Made by a program: the position numbers and the translations under genes | The notes under the pieces: generated by a model | What the model was told of the DNA's origin: nothing | The model's database searches: none | What the model saw: only the letters and a program-made list of their open reading frames with translations | Shown: piece by piece, positions 17,854-27,390 of the stretch | Position numbering within the stretch: position 1 is the stretch's first letter | How the letters are laid out: each line of letters begins with the position of its first letter | NCBI GenBank assembly: GCA_001800905.1 | Contig: MGWH01000002.1 | Location: 1-64,000, forward strand | From: Flavobacteria bacterium GWA2_35_26 | GTDB taxonomy: Bacteria; Bacteroidota; Bacteroidia; Flavobacteriales; Flavobacteriaceae | Reading direction: 5' to 3' | Length of the DNA stretch: 64,000 nucleotides

Positions 17854-19011
17854 ATGAAAAAAATAATTGTATTACTTTCTGCAGCAGTAGTTTTAATTGC
17901 TTGTAGCAAAGCTGGAAAAGGAGAATATGTAATTTCAGGAACTGCAAAAGGAGTTGAAAACGGAAAAACTATTATTCTTGAAACACAAGATGAGACTGGT
18001 TTAATTGCTAAAGATACTGTGAAAGTTGAAAATGGTAAATTTGAAATGACAGGTAAAATCGATGAACCTGCTTTTTATACTATTAAATTGGAAGGTGCTC
18101 CTGCTCCAATTCCATTTATCTTAGAAGATGGTGAAGAAGTTACTATCGAAATCAATAAAGATAGCATTCAAAAATCAAAAGTTTCTGGAACGTATAACAA
18201 TGACGAATACGTTAAATTTACTGAAGAACTTGCTACAATTCAAAAGAAATTAGTTGATTTTCAAACTAAGAATACTCCAGCGATGCAGGCTGCACAACAA
18301 AATAAAGATACAGCTGTAATTACTAAATTAATGCAAGAATTTGGAAAAATTCAGCAAGAAGTTGGAGAAGCTTCTAAAGCAAAATACCAAACGTATGCTG
18401 AATCACATCCAAAATCATTTATCTCAGTTCTTATTTTACAAGGAATGTTAAATGACCCAACTACTGATGTTAAAAAAGCAGAAGCTACATTTAATGCATT
18501 AGAAGAGAAAATTCAAAACACAAAACCAGGTAAAGCAGTAAAAGAAGCTTTAGCGAAGTTAAAATCAGCTACTACTGCACCACCAGCTATTGGCGGAGCA
18601 AAATGAAGAGCTGACTTTTCTGCACCTAATCCTTCAGGAAAAGTAGTTTCATTAAAGGAAAGTTTAGGCAAAATAACTATTGTAGATTTCTGGGCTTCTT
18701 GGTGTGGTCCTTGTCGCAAAGAAAACCCAAATATGGTTGCCCTTTACAAAGAGTTTCACTCTAAAGGGTTAAATATAATCGGGGTTTCTCTTGACAAAGA
18801 AGCAAAAGCTTGGAAAGAAGCAATTGCAAAAGACCAATTGAACTGGGTTCAAGTTTCTAATTTAAAATTTTGGGACGAACCGATTGCAAGACAATATAAT
18901 GTCGAATCTATACCAGCAACATTTATTTTAGATGCTTCTGGAAAAGTAGTTGCAAAAGATTTAAGAGGAGCTGATTTACGCAATAAAATCGCATCTCTTT
19001 TAGCTAAATAA
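17854..19011 (+). pseudogene. TlpA-like thiol-disulfide oxidoreductase (DUF4369 + thioredoxin) interrupted by in-frame TGA
   Basis: One continuous reading frame is broken by a TGA at 18604-18606. The first part (250 aa) is a lipoprotein-type N-terminus (VVLIACSK lipobox), a DUF4369 beta domain and a helical linker ending AIGGAK. After the TGA the same frame gives RADFSAPNPSGKVVSLKESL, then the catalytic FWASWCGPCRKENP and the rest of a TlpA/AhpC-like thioredoxin domain to 19011. No ATG, GTG or TTG lies between the TGA and the CGPC motif. The first ATG (18733) is after it, so the active site needs readthrough to be made. A nonsense mutation, sequence error or programmed readthrough are the options. 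The start 17854 is chosen because MKKIIVLLSAAVVLIACS is a clean lipoprotein signal. Confidence 0.8.
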
Positions 19012-19031
19012 AGACCTCAATTATTGAAAAT

Positions 19032-19060
19032 AAAAAAATCTCCCAATGGGAGATTTTTTT
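19032..19060 (+). terminator. terminator after the TlpA-like gene
   Basis: The stem AAAAAAATCTCCC (19032-19044) pairs with GGGAGATTTTTTT (19048-19060) over a 3-nt loop, with a T tract. Confidence 0.85.
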
Positions 19061-19115
19061 ATTTTATTCAATACCAATAGGTTAAAAATTATACCGAAAT
19101 TATGTGGTGTTTTAA

Positions 19116-19146
19116 TTTGCAAACATCAAAACAGTTTATATATTTG
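19116..19146 (+). promoter_or_regulatory. promoter of tRNA-Tyr
   Basis: TTTG (19116-19119), 19 nt, TATATTTG (19139-19146) matches the Bacteroidota -33/-7 promoter consensus, about 40 nt before the tRNA 5' end. Confidence 0.65.
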
Positions 19147-19185
19147 CAACCGCTTAGACAAACAAAACGGCCTAGTCTAGGAAAT

Positions 19186-19266
19186 GGGGAGATACTCAAG
19201 CGGCCAACGAGGGCAGACTGTAAATCTGCTGTGAAAACTTCGCAGGTTCGAATCCTGCTCTCCCCA
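19186..19266 (+). tRNA. tRNA-Tyr (GTA anticodon)
   Basis: The acceptor arms GGGGAGA (19186-19192) and TCTCCCC (19259-19265) pair perfectly, with discriminator A at 19266. The anticodon stem GCAGA/TCTGC (19213-19217, 19225-19229) encloses loop CTGTAAA with anticodon GTA at 19220-19222. The T arm is GCAGG-TTCGAAT-CCTGC (19242-19258). A long class II variable arm (about 19230-19241) fits tRNA-Tyr. The CCA end is not encoded. It has its own promoter and terminator. Confidence 0.96.
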
Positions 19267-19267
19267 C

Positions 19268-19303
19268 AAAAAAAGTCCCGATTAACATCGGGACTTTTTT
19301 ATT
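19268..19303. terminator. terminator after tRNA-Tyr, bidirectional
   Basis: A 15-bp stem from an A tract plus GTCCCGAT (19275-19282) pairs with ATCGGGAC (19287-19294) plus a T tract over a 4-nt loop. It also faces the end of the converging rhomboid gene. Confidence 0.85.
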
Positions 19304-19311
19304 GGAAACAA

Positions 19312-19950
19312 TTATAATTTACCCAATCGCTGCATCATGAACAGCACTATAATTGGAATGGTCAATAATACAACCATTTCGGTATGATCGACTAGTAATT
19401 GAGGCTGCTCAATCAATGTAATAACATACCCGCCAACAGCACCTCCAAAATGAGCTGAATGTCCTATATTGTCATTTTTAGATTTCATTCCGTAAATAGA
19501 ATACAGCAAATACAAAATACCAAATAGATAGGCCGGAATAGGAATTACAAAGAAAAGTCCCAGCATCATATCAGGTTGTAATAAAATGGCAGAGTATAAA
19601 ACACCAGTGACCGCTCCAGAGGCACCAACAGCTCGATAACTATAATTGTTTTTATTAAAAAGCAAGGTCAACAAATTACCGAAAATTAAACTTCCCATAT
19701 AAACCAACACAAAGGTCCAATTTCCTAAATAGGCTAAAACCAAGGGCGCAAAAAACCAAAGCGTAACCATATTAAAAAATAAATGCCCCATATCGACATG
19801 TAAAAAGCCGGAAGAAATCATTCTAATTTGCTCCCCTTTCAAGATGCTACCAACATGGAATTCAAATTTTCTAAAAAAAGAAAGATCGTTAAATCCTTTG
19901 TAGCTAATTAGAACTGTAACAGCTATGATTACAATCAATAGTGTATTCAT
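19312..19950 (-). CDS. rhomboid family intramembrane serine protease
   Basis: 212-aa inner-membrane protein with about six TM helices. It shows the rhomboid fold order: a start LLIVIIAVTVLISYKG, then GFLHVDMGHLFFNMVTLWFF (the L1-loop / HxxxN region), the catalytic Ser in GASGAVTG (near residue 111) and the catalytic His in HSAHFGGAVGGY (near 167). It cleaves TM substrates in the membrane; targets are unknown. It is monocistronic, converging on the tRNA-Tyr terminator. Confidence 0.9.
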   Translation of the reverse strand: MNTLLIVIIAVTVLISYKGFNDLSFFRKFEFHVGSILKGEQIRMISSGFLHVDMGHLFFNMVTLWFFAPLVLAYLGNWTFVLVYMGSLIFGNLLTLLFNKNNYSYRAVGASGAVTGVLYSAILLQPDMMLGLFFVIPIPAYLFGILYLLYSIYGMKSKNDNIGHSAHFGGAVGGYVITLIEQPQLLVDHTEMVVLLTIPIIVLFMMQRLGKL

Positions 19951-20042
19951 TATATATCCATTTTAGTGAATGGTAAAGATAGTAATTCAGCCAAATTGCA
20001 GTTGTTCTCATTCTTATTTATATTTCAACAATTATTTTAATT

Positions 20043-20050
20043 TATATTTG
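20043..20050 (+). promoter_or_regulatory. putative -7 box for the acyltransferase gene
   Basis: TATATTTG fits TAnnTTTG, 14 nt before the start at 20065, predicting a very short leader. Confidence 0.42.
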
Positions 20051-20064
20051 TAAAAAATTACCGC

Positions 20065-20934
20065 ATGCAATTTTTGATTTATAGTATTAGTTTCCCTTTT
20101 CTTTGGATTATCTCAAAGTTACCCTTTCGATTATTTTATAGGTTTTCTGATTGTATCTATATTCTGGTATATTACATTATTGGCTACCGAAAAAAAATAG
20201 TTCGAAATAACATATTAATTGCGTTACCTCATATATCAGAAGAAAAACGTTTGGTAATTGAAAAGAAATTCTTTCATCATATGTGCGATATGTTTTTAGA
20301 AATGATAAAAACCATGTCGATTTCATCTGAGGAAATGAAAGAACGATTCAAAATCACCAATATTGAATTGCTCAAAGAATACGAACAAAAAAACAAAAGC
20401 ATTATTTTATTAGCAGCTCATTACGCGAGTTGGGAATGGTTACTGTCCATTAACGAGAGTACTTCTTTCAAATGTTATGGAGTGTATAAAAAAGTAAATA
20501 ACAAATACTTTGATGCTAAAGTGAGAGCCATACGATCTAAATTTAAATCCGTTTTGGTTACAACCGATAATACCATTGCATTAATCAATGATAATGAAAA
20601 AAATGGTATCATGAGTCTTTACGGTTTAGCAAGTGATCAGTCGCCTCAAGTACATAAAACATTTCATTGGCAGCAATTTATGGGTATCACCGTTCCCGTC
20701 CATACTGGAGCCGAAATGTTGGCCAAAAGATATGATTTAGAAGTGGTTTTTGCCAAAGTAAAAAAAGTAAAAAGAGGCTATTATGAGGCTACTTTTGTTC
20801 CAATAGCAAATAATCCAAAATCAATTCCAGATTATGAAATCACCGATGCATATCTTAAAGAAGTAGAACAACAAATTTTAGAAGCACCCGAATTTTATTT
20901 TTGGACACACAAAAGATGGAAACATCGTAGATAA
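20065..20934 (+). CDS. lysophospholipid / lipid A acyltransferase (LpxL/HtrB-like)
   Basis: 289-aa inner-membrane-associated acyltransferase of the lipid A late-acyltransferase family, somewhat shorter than E. coli LpxL (about 306 aa). An N-terminal hydrophobic anchor (ISFPFLWIISKLPFRLFYRF) is followed by the HX4D/E-type motif in AAHYASWEW (residues ~120-128), then GLASDQSPQ and MGITVPVHTGAEMLAKRYDL. It ends with the typical FYFWTHKRWKHR. It probably adds a secondary acyl chain to lipid A on the cytoplasmic face. It is monocistronic, with a strong terminator shared with glmM. Confidence 0.87.
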   Translation: MQFLIYSISFPFLWIISKLPFRLFYRFSDCIYILVYYIIGYRKKIVRNNILIALPHISEEKRLVIEKKFFHHMCDMFLEMIKTMSISSEEMKERFKITNIELLKEYEQKNKSIILLAAHYASWEWLLSINESTSFKCYGVYKKVNNKYFDAKVRAIRSKFKSVLVTTDNTIALINDNEKNGIMSLYGLASDQSPQVHKTFHWQQFMGITVPVHTGAEMLAKRYDLEVVFAKVKKVKRGYYEATFVPIANNPKSIPDYEITDAYLKEVEQQILEAPEFYFWTHKRWKHRR

Positions 20935-20967
20935 AAAAATCCCCTTTCTTTTGGAAAGGGGATTTTT
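20935..20967. terminator. bidirectional terminator between the acyltransferase gene and glmM
   Basis: AAAAATCCCCTTTC (20935-20948) pairs with GAAAGGGGATTTTT (20954-20967), a perfect 14-bp stem with a 5-nt loop. Confidence 0.87.
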
Positions 20968-20986
20968 ATTTTTATTTGCAATCGGA

Positions 20987-22375
20987 TTAGATTCCTGCAA
21001 TCACTTTAATTTCATCAATGATTCGCAAGGCCAAAACATCGGCTGCTTGCTGTGAAGGCGCTTCGGTATAGATTCTAATAATAGGTTCCGTATTCGATTT
21101 TCTCAAATGTACCCATTCGGTAGCAAAATCAATTTTTACTCCGTCAATCGTAGTGATATCTTCATCTTTATACTTGTCTGTCATAGCAACCAAAATAGCA
21201 TCCACATCAATTTGCGGTGTTAATTCAATTTTGTTTTTGCTCATATAATATTCTGGATACGACGCACGTAAGGCAGAAACTTTCATTTTTTTGTTGGCCA
21301 AATGAGTTAAGAATAAAGCAACTCCCACTAAGCTATCACGACCATAATGCAATTCTGGGTAAATGATCCCTCCGTTTCCTTCTCCTCCAATAATGGCATT
21401 GTTCTTTTTCATTAACTCCACTACATTCACTTCACCCACTGCACTCGCTTCATAACTTCCTTTGTGCGCATTGGTAACATCACGCAACGCACGAGACGAT
21501 GACATATTGGAAACGGTATTTCCAGGAGTTTTGCTTAACACATAATCAGCACAAGCGACCAAGGTGTATTCTTCTCCAAACATTTCGCCGTCTTCAGAAA
21601 TAAAAGCCAAACGATCTACATCTGGATCAACCACAATACCCAAGTGGGCTTTTTCTTTAACTACCAATTCCGAAATATCGGTCAAATGTTCTTTCAAGGG
21701 TTCTGGATTGTGAGGAAAATGGCCATTCGGTTCACAGTATAATTTTACTACTTCAACCCCCATTAATTCCAAAAGTTTTGGAATGATTATCCCTCCAGAA
21801 GAATTGACACCATCTACTACCACTTTGAATTGTGCCGATTTTACAGCCGCAACATCCACTAACGGTAAATTCAATACCTCGTCAATATGAATGTCCATAT
21901 AGGCATCGTTTTCAGTCACTGTTCCTAGTGCATCTACATCAGAGAAATCAAAGGCTTCCGCTTCCGCAATTTCTAAAATTTTCTCCCCTTCTACTCCATT
22001 CAAAAACTCTCCTTTTTCATTCAACAACTTCAAGGCATTCCATTGCTTTGGATTATGCGAAGCAGTTAATATGATTCCACCATCGGCTTTTTCTAAAGGA
22101 ACTGCAACTTCCACTGTTGGTGTAGTCGATAATCCCAAATCAATCACATCGATTCCAAGTCCTACCAAAGTATTTACTACTAAATTATGAATCATAGGAC
22201 CCGAAATTCGAGCGTCTCGACCAATTACTACAGATAATTTTTCTTTACCTGAATAGTTTTTTAGCCAAGTTCCATAAGCCGAAGCAAATTTCACTGCATC
22301 CACTGGAGTCAAGTTATCGCCAACTTTTCCGCCTATTGTTCCTCGAATTCCTGAGATTGATTTTATTAAAGTCAT
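20987..22375 (-). CDS. glmM: phosphoglucosamine mutase
   Basis: 462-aa cytoplasmic alpha-D-phosphohexomutase with four domains. The N-terminus ISGIRGTIGGKVGDNLTP, the active-site phosphoserine loop TASHNP (near residue 100), the Mg-binding DPDVDRLAF and the sugar-loop GEGNGGIIYPELHYGRDS are all present, as is the C-terminal phosphate-binding RKSNTEPIIRIYTEA. It converts glucosamine-6-P to glucosamine-1-P for peptidoglycan and lipid A. The Bacteroidota form is also annotated as phosphomannomutase/phosphoglucomutase, so substrate choice is inferred. The 5' region has a long palindrome (22391-22412). Confidence 0.85.
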   Translation of the reverse strand: MTLIKSISGIRGTIGGKVGDNLTPVDAVKFASAYGTWLKNYSGKEKLSVVIGRDARISGPMIHNLVVNTLVGLGIDVIDLGLSTTPTVEVAVPLEKADGGIILTASHNPKQWNALKLLNEKGEFLNGVEGEKILEIAEAEAFDFSDVDALGTVTENDAYMDIHIDEVLNLPLVDVAAVKSAQFKVVVDGVNSSGGIIIPKLLELMGVEVVKLYCEPNGHFPHNPEPLKEHLTDISELVVKEKAHLGIVVDPDVDRLAFISEDGEMFGEEYTLVACADYVLSKTPGNTVSNMSSSRALRDVTNAHKGSYEASAVGEVNVVELMKKNNAIIGGEGNGGIIYPELHYGRDSLVGVALFLTHLANKKMKVSALRASYPEYYMSKNKIELTPQIDVDAILVAMTDKYKDEDITTIDGVKIDFATEWVHLRKSNTEPIIRIYTEAPSQQAADVLALRIIDEIKVIAGI

Positions 22376-22390
22376 CTATATCTGAATTAA

Positions 22391-22412
22391 ATTTGTATTT
22401 TGAAATACAAAT
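22391..22412. promoter_or_regulatory. 22-bp perfect inverted repeat upstream of glmM
   Basis: ATTTGTATTT (22391-22400), 2 nt, AAATACAAAT (22403-22412), directly upstream of the glmM start and overlapping its putative -7 box. It could be an operator for a dimeric repressor or a 5'-UTR hairpin. Confidence 0.4.
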
Positions 22413-22415
22413 ATA
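22408..22415 (-). promoter_or_regulatory. putative -7 box for glmM
   Basis: TATATTTG on the minus strand fits TAnnTTTG, 32 nt before the start codon. The nearest -33-like TTTG is 23 nt upstream, slightly beyond the usual 19-21. Confidence 0.42.
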
Positions 22416-22492
22416 AAAGTTCGCTTTTAGCTAGACGACAAAATCATCACCTTTTTTTTACAAAATGAAAATCTAAAATGAACTGAACTTTG

Positions 22493-22500
22493 TATATTTG
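22493..22500 (+). promoter_or_regulatory. putative -7 box for the ACP phosphodiesterase-ggt operon
   Basis: TATATTTG fits TAnnTTTG and overlaps the alternative upstream start at 22498. This favours the ATG at 22525 as the true start. Confidence 0.45.
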
Positions 22501-22524
22501 GAAAGAAACAACTCGAACAACCAA

Positions 22525-23109
22525 ATGAATTTCCTTGCCCACATTCATCTTTCTGGAGAAAACGAATTCATCAAAATTGGCAATTTCATGGCCGATGGAG
22601 TTCGAGGAAAACAATATGAAAATTTTCCAATTGACATTCAAAAAGGAATTTTGTTGCATCGAGCGATTGATACTTTTACAGATGCACATCCCCTTTTTCG
22701 TCAAAGTACTAAAAAGCTCCATTCTCGCTACCATCATTATGCTGGTGTAATCGTGGATATGTATTACGATCATTTTTTAGCCAAGAACTGGACCGATTAC
22801 CATTCAGAAAGTTTGTCTAATTATGCCGCTAATTTCTATCAATCATTGACGGATAATTTTCCGCTATTAACCCCAAAAACCCAAAATCTATTACCCTATA
22901 TGGTGGAATACAATTGGCTTGTTAATTATCAATCCATCCATGGTTTAGAACGTATTTTAAGCCAAATGGATCACCGAACCAAAAATCAATCTTTGATGCG
23001 TTTTGCAACCGAAGAACTCGTAGCACATTACGACGAATTTGAATCCGAATTTTCTTTATTTTATAAGGAAGTCCACCAATTTTCAAACAACAAACTGAAC
23101 GAATTATGA
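22525..23109 (+). CDS. acyl carrier protein phosphodiesterase family protein (AcpH/DUF479)
   Basis: 194-aa cytoplasmic HD-like metalloprotein. It opens [20 protein letters not shown], followed by [26 protein letters not shown] and [20 protein letters not shown], which carry the conserved His/Asp residues of the AcpH family. Known members remove phosphopantetheine from ACP, though many homologues are untested. The start at 22525 gives the canonical N-terminus and lies downstream of the promoter box; the 9-residue longer form starting at 22498 is less likely. The stop overlaps the ggt start (ATGA). Confidence 0.83.
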   Translation: MNFLAHIHLSGENEFIKIGNFMADGVRGKQYENFPIDIQKGILLHRAIDTFTDAHPLFRQSTKKLHSRYHHYAGVIVDMYYDHFLAKNWTDYHSESLSNYAANFYQSLTDNFPLLTPKTQNLLPYMVEYNWLVNYQSIHGLERILSQMDHRTKNQSLMRFATEELVAHYDEFESEFSLFYKEVHQFSNNKLNEL

Positions 23110-24788
23110 TAACAACTTATCGTGTATTTTTTATTTCATTACTGGTCCTAGTAACCAATATATCACAGGCCCAAAAAGGGTTAATCGCTGACAAAGCCAT
23201 GGTAGTTTCTGCTCGTGAAGAGGCGTCTAAAATTGGCGTAGCCATTCTCAAAAAAGGAGGCAATGCTTTTGATGCTATGGTTGCGACCGAATTGGCATTG
23301 GCCGTAGCTTATCCGTATGCAGGTAATATTGGCGGAGGTGGATTTATGGTCTATCGCAAAGCCAATGGCGAAACCGGAACGCTCGATTATCGAGAAAAAG
23401 CACCTTTATCTGCTACAAAAAATATGTTCTTAGATAAAAATGGTAATATACTACCCGATAAAAGCACTGATTCTCCTCTTGCTATTGGAGTTCCCGGAAC
23501 CATTGCGGGCGTATTTGCAGTACATGAAAAATTGGGTTCTCTACCCATGTCCGAAATCATGAAACCGGTAATTGAATTGGCCGAAAAAGGAGTTATTGTT
23601 ACTAAAAAACAAGAAAAAAGTTTGAACAATTACCGAGAATCCATTATCAAAGCGAATGGAAGTTCGACCAAATTTGCTACTGTTTTTAAAGAAAATGATA
23701 CCATCAAATATCCTGCATTAGCAGAGACATTAAAACGAATCGCTAAAAATGGAAAAGCAGAATTTTACAAAGGAGAAACAGCCCGAAAGTTGGTTCGCTA
23801 TTTTAATAAAATTGGAGCTATTATTACCGCCGAAGATTTGGCACAATACGAAGCTAAATGGAGAAATTCGCTAGAGTTTAATTACAAAGATTTAAAAATA
23901 ATTTCAATGGCGCCACCAAGTAGCGGAGGCATTTGCTTGGCTCAAATCATGAAAATGATTGCGCCATTTGATATCGCTAGCAAAGGACATAATTCGGCCG
24001 AGGCTATCCAACTAATTGTGGAAGCAGAACGAAGAGCCTATGCCGATAGAAGTGCCTTTTTAGGCGATCCTGATTTTGTAAAAATGCCAGTCAAAGAGTT
24101 AATGGACTCTGAGTATCTTAAAAAAAGAATGGCAACTTTCAATTTAGATAAAGCTACTTTATCCTCTGATATAAAGGAAGGTAAAGTAAATTACAATGAA
24201 AGTACCGAAACAACTCATTATTCCATTGTGGACTCTTTTGGGAATGCTGTAGCGGCGACAACTACTATTAATGATGGTTTTGGATCCAAATATTATTGCG
24301 ACGAATTAGGCTTTTTCTTGAATAATGAAATGGACGATTTTAGTGCCAAACCAGGCGAACCCAATATGTTTGGATTGATTGGAAATGAGGCCAACAGCAT
24401 TGCACCCCAAAAACGAATGTTGAGTTCGATGACACCAACCATCGTCGAAAAAAATGGAAAATTATTTATGGTGGTGGGTTCGCCAGGAGGATCCACAATT
24501 ATTACCTCGGTTTTACAAACTATTCTAAATGTGTACGAATACAACTTAAGCATGCAAGAGGCGGTAAATGCGCCCCGCTTTCATCACCAATGGTTGCCAG
24601 ATATAATCACTTTTGAACCCAACGCTTTTGATGCCAAAACTTTGGAAGCTTTAAAAACCAAATCCTATTTAATCAATGAAAAAACAACTCCTGTAATTGG
24701 TAAAGTAGATGCCATTTTAGTTTTACCAAATGGAAAATTAGAAGGTGGTGCCGATTATAGAGGAGATGATAAAGCGGTTGGATTTTAA
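23106..24788 (+). CDS. ggt: gamma-glutamyltransferase
   Basis: 560-aa periplasmic Ntn hydrolase with a signal peptide of about 23 residues ([17 protein letters not shown]). The precursor is cleaved before the catalytic Thr of ETTHYSIVD (near residue 380), giving large and small subunits. [12 protein letters not shown], the LDYREKAP arginine region and SSMTPTIV are typical. It degrades extracytoplasmic glutathione or other gamma-glutamyl peptides. The first four bases overlap the preceding gene (ATGA), so translation is probably coupled. The DNA alkylation repair-like gene follows 3 nt after the stop. Confidence 0.92.
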   Translation: MITTYRVFFISLLVLVTNISQAQKGLIADKAMVVSAREEASKIGVAILKKGGNAFDAMVATELALAVAYPYAGNIGGGGFMVYRKANGETGTLDYREKAPLSATKNMFLDKNGNILPDKSTDSPLAIGVPGTIAGVFAVHEKLGSLPMSEIMKPVIELAEKGVIVTKKQEKSLNNYRESIIKANGSSTKFATVFKENDTIKYPALAETLKRIAKNGKAEFYKGETARKLVRYFNKIGAIITAEDLAQYEAKWRNSLEFNYKDLKIISMAPPSSGGICLAQIMKMIAPFDIASKGHNSAEAIQLIVEAERRAYADRSAFLGDPDFVKMPVKELMDSEYLKKRMATFNLDKATLSSDIKEGKVNYNESTETTHYSIVDSFGNAVAATTTINDGFGSKYYCDELGFFLNNEMDDFSAKPGEPNMFGLIGNEANSIAPQKRMLSSMTPTIVEKNGKLFMVVGSPGGSTIITSVLQTILNVYEYNLSMQEAVNAPRFHHQWLPDIITFEPNAFDAKTLEALKTKSYLINEKTTPVIGKVDAILVLPNGKLEGGADYRGDDKAVGF

Positions 24789-24791
24789 TCA

Positions 24792-25463
24792 ATGATCATG
24801 AATTTTAGTACCGAATTAGAAACCGAATTCAAAGCCAAGCAGCATCCTGAAAATGCTGTGCCAATGGCTAAATATATGAAGGATTTATTCCCGTTTTTTG
24901 GAATTAAAACCGATGAAAGAAGAGCTATTTTTAAATTGGTTTGCAAAAAACATCAGACCGAAATCGACACCAATACCAGAACAATTGGTTGGGAGTTATT
25001 CCAAAAAAACGAAAGAGAACTTCAGTATTGCGGAATAGAAATTCTTAGTAAGAATTTGAAAAAAAAGTATGTCATTGAAGACATTGTTTGGATCGAAAAA
25101 TTGCTGATTACCAATTCTTGGTGGGATAGTGTCGATACGATTTCAAAATTTATTTTGGGCGATTATTTACAACAATTTCCTGCTGAAATACCAACAGTTG
25201 TGGCCCGATTTTCAGAGGCTAATAATATTTGGCTGAACAGAAGCGTGATTCTATTTCAACTCGGGTATAAATCCCAAACCGATTTTAAACTACTACAATC
25301 ATTGTGCATAAAACATAGTAATTCTAATGAATTTTTTATTCGGAAAGCAATTGGTTGGGCGCTTCGTGAATATGCCAAAACATACCCAGAAGCCGTTCGT
25401 GAATTTGTATTGCAATCCAACTTAAAGCCTTTGAGTAAAAAAGAAGCATTAAAAAATATTTAA
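24792..25463 (+). CDS. DNA alkylation repair protein (AlkD-like)
   Basis: 223-aa cytoplasmic HEAT-repeat-like glycosylase. Signatures are MAKYMKDLFPFFGIKTDERR near the N-terminus, the active-site region TNSWWDSVDTISKFILG (WD pair near residues 113-117) and FIRKAIGWALREYAKTYPE with the conserved Trp-Arg. Family members excise bulky or cationic alkylpurines without base flipping. The start could be 24792 or the second Met at 24798. It lies between ggt and the ClC gene with short gaps, probably in one operon. Confidence 0.88.
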   Translation: MIMNFSTELETEFKAKQHPENAVPMAKYMKDLFPFFGIKTDERRAIFKLVCKKHQTEIDTNTRTIGWELFQKNERELQYCGIEILSKNLKKKYVIEDIVWIEKLLITNSWWDSVDTISKFILGDYLQQFPAEIPTVVARFSEANNIWLNRSVILFQLGYKSQTDFKLLQSLCIKHSNSNEFFIRKAIGWALREYAKTYPEAVREFVLQSNLKPLSKKEALKNI

Positions 25464-25492
25464 TTGTAAATTAGCGCGCTGAAAAAAATACC

Positions 25493-27277
25493 ATGTTTAA
25501 GAAAATCATACTCCAAATAGAAGGCACGATCGCTTGGTCCAGATCAAAATTAGGCGATAAGCAATTTATCTTTCTATCGGCTGTACTTGTTGGTATTTCT
25601 GCTGCCTTTGCAGTAATTCTGTTAAAAGCTTTTGCCCACTGGGTTTTTACTTTTGCCACTTATGTAAGTCGGATTTTAAAATTAGGTTTTTTCAATAGTA
25701 TTTTGCCTATCATCGGGATTTTACTCACCGTTTTTGTAATCAAAAAATTCTTAGGTGGAACTATTCAAAAAGGAACTTCACAAATCCTGTATGCAGTAGC
25801 CAAGAAAGCCAGTATTATCCCTGCCAAACAAATGTATGCGCAAATCATTACGAGTTCCTTAACTGTAGGTATGGGTGGTTCTGCCGGTTTAGAAAGTCCC
25901 ATTGTAATTACGGGTGCTGCCTTTGGTTCTAATTTTGCACAGAAATACAAATTAAGTTATAAAGACCGAACGCTACTGATTGGTTGTGGGGTTGCAGCTG
26001 GTATTGCAGCCGCGTTTAACGCACCTATTGCAGGAGTTTTATTTGCTATTGAAGTACTTTTAGTAGATGTAAGTATATCGGCATTTACACCCATTATGAT
26101 CGCTGCAGCAACCGGCGCTTTAGTCTCCGTGATTGTGCTAAATGAGAACATCTTACTTTCGTTCAAGCAACAAGAAGATTTTAATTATCATTACATTCCG
26201 TTCTATGCCTTCTTAGGTATATTTACCGGTTTGATTTCCATATACTATTCCCGAAATTTTCAACGCGTAGAACATATCTTTAGCCGATTAAAATTGGGTC
26301 CTTACAAAAAAGCGTTGTTTGGCTCTACTCTTCTAGCCATTTTAATTTATGTTTTTCCAACTTTGTTTGGGGAAGGTTATGAAAGTATTCGGATTCTATC
26401 CGAAAGCGATCCAGGGCAATTATTAGAAAATACGTTATTTAGCGGATTCAGAAACAACAGCTGGGTACTTTTACTATTTGTGGGTTGCACAATGTTGCTC
26501 AAAGCTTTTGCTTCCGGTTTAACTATTGGGAGTGGTGGTAATGGAGGTAACTTTGCTCCTTCCTTATTTTTAGGATCCTATGTTGGATTTTTCTTTTCCA
26601 AATTGATTAACCTTATTGGGTTAGCCAAATTACCCATCAGTAACTTTACTTTAGTGGGAATGGCGGGTATTTTAAGTGGGTTGTTTCATGCCCCTTTAAC
26701 TGCGATTTTCTTGATCGCCGAAATCACCGGAGGCTACAACTTAATGATTCCATTGATGATTGTTTCTTCAATCAGTTTTGCTATTTCGAAACGTTTTGAG
26801 AAACATTCGATGGATGTGAAAAATTTAGCCAAAAAAGGACATGCTTTTACGAGTAACAAAGACGCCAATGTATTATCGACTTTAAATACTAATTCTATTA
26901 TTCAAACCGATTATTTGACGGTATCTCCAAATGAAAATTTGGACAAATTAGTAGACTTGATTTCCAATTCAACTCAAGTCGTTTTTGCAGTAGTGAATTT
27001 GGAAAACGAATTGGTGGGCGTGGTCTATTTTAACGATATCAAAGAAATTATTTTCAACACGTACCGAGTGAAATTTACCCTAATCAAAGAGATCATGACT
27101 GCTCCCAAAGAAATCATTACCCCAGAAGACAGTATGGAAATGGTGATGAATAAATTTGAGCAAACAAAAATGGCCTTTTTACCGGTACTCAAAAACGACA
27201 AGTATTACGGATTTATTTCGAAATCTATGGCTTTAGAAGCCTATCGTACCAAACTGAAATCCATGACGATTGAGTAA
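25493..27277 (+). CDS. ClC family chloride channel/antiporter with CBS domains
   Basis: 594-aa inner-membrane protein. Residues ~25-435 form the ClC core with selectivity-filter segments GMGGSAGLESPIVI (the Glu aligns with the gating Glu) and GGNGGNFAPSLFLG, and LAGILSGLFHAPLTAIFL-like helices after them. The C-terminal ~150 residues hold a CBS pair (IIQTDYLTVSPNENLDKLVD; IMTAPKEIITPEDSMEMVMN) likely to sense a nucleotide. The GSGIP motif of classical ClCs is replaced by GSAGL, so anion selectivity may differ. It starts 29 nt after the AlkD-like gene. Confidence 0.88.
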   Translation: MFKKIILQIEGTIAWSRSKLGDKQFIFLSAVLVGISAAFAVILLKAFAHWVFTFATYVSRILKLGFFNSILPIIGILLTVFVIKKFLGGTIQKGTSQILYAVAKKASIIPAKQMYAQIITSSLTVGMGGSAGLESPIVITGAAFGSNFAQKYKLSYKDRTLLIGCGVAAGIAAAFNAPIAGVLFAIEVLLVDVSISAFTPIMIAAATGALVSVIVLNENILLSFKQQEDFNYHYIPFYAFLGIFTGLISIYYSRNFQRVEHIFSRLKLGPYKKALFGSTLLAILIYVFPTLFGEGYESIRILSESDPGQLLENTLFSGFRNNSWVLLLFVGCTMLLKAFASGLTIGSGGNGGNFAPSLFLGSYVGFFFSKLINLIGLAKLPISNFTLVGMAGILSGLFHAPLTAIFLIAEITGGYNLMIPLMIVSSISFAISKRFEKHSMDVKNLAKKGHAFTSNKDANVLSTLNTNSIIQTDYLTVSPNENLDKLVDLISNSTQVVFAVVNLENELVGVVYFNDIKEIIFNTYRVKFTLIKEIMTAPKEIITPEDSMEMVMNKFEQTKMAFLPVLKNDKYYGFISKSMALEAYRTKLKSMTIE

Positions 27278-27366
27278 TCGCAGTAACACAAAACTCAATT
27301 GCTAATTTACAAGCTATTTTAACATAAACTTCGCTGCTGTTGTACCAAAAGAATCAATCAAAATGG

Positions 27367-27374
27367 TAACTTTG
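27367..27374 (+). promoter_or_regulatory. putative -7 box for uvrA
   Basis: TAACTTTG fits TAnnTTTG, 16 nt before the uvrA start. A TTG at 27340-27342 is 24 nt upstream, outside the usual spacing. Confidence 0.42.
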
Positions 27375-27390
27375 CTTTTTTGCAAAAATT

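Noticed and set aside
18604-18606. TGA as a selenocysteine codon
   Set aside because: The position is outside the CGPC active site, no SECIS-like hairpin was recognised, and TGA is used as a normal stop elsewhere (for example at 23107-23109).
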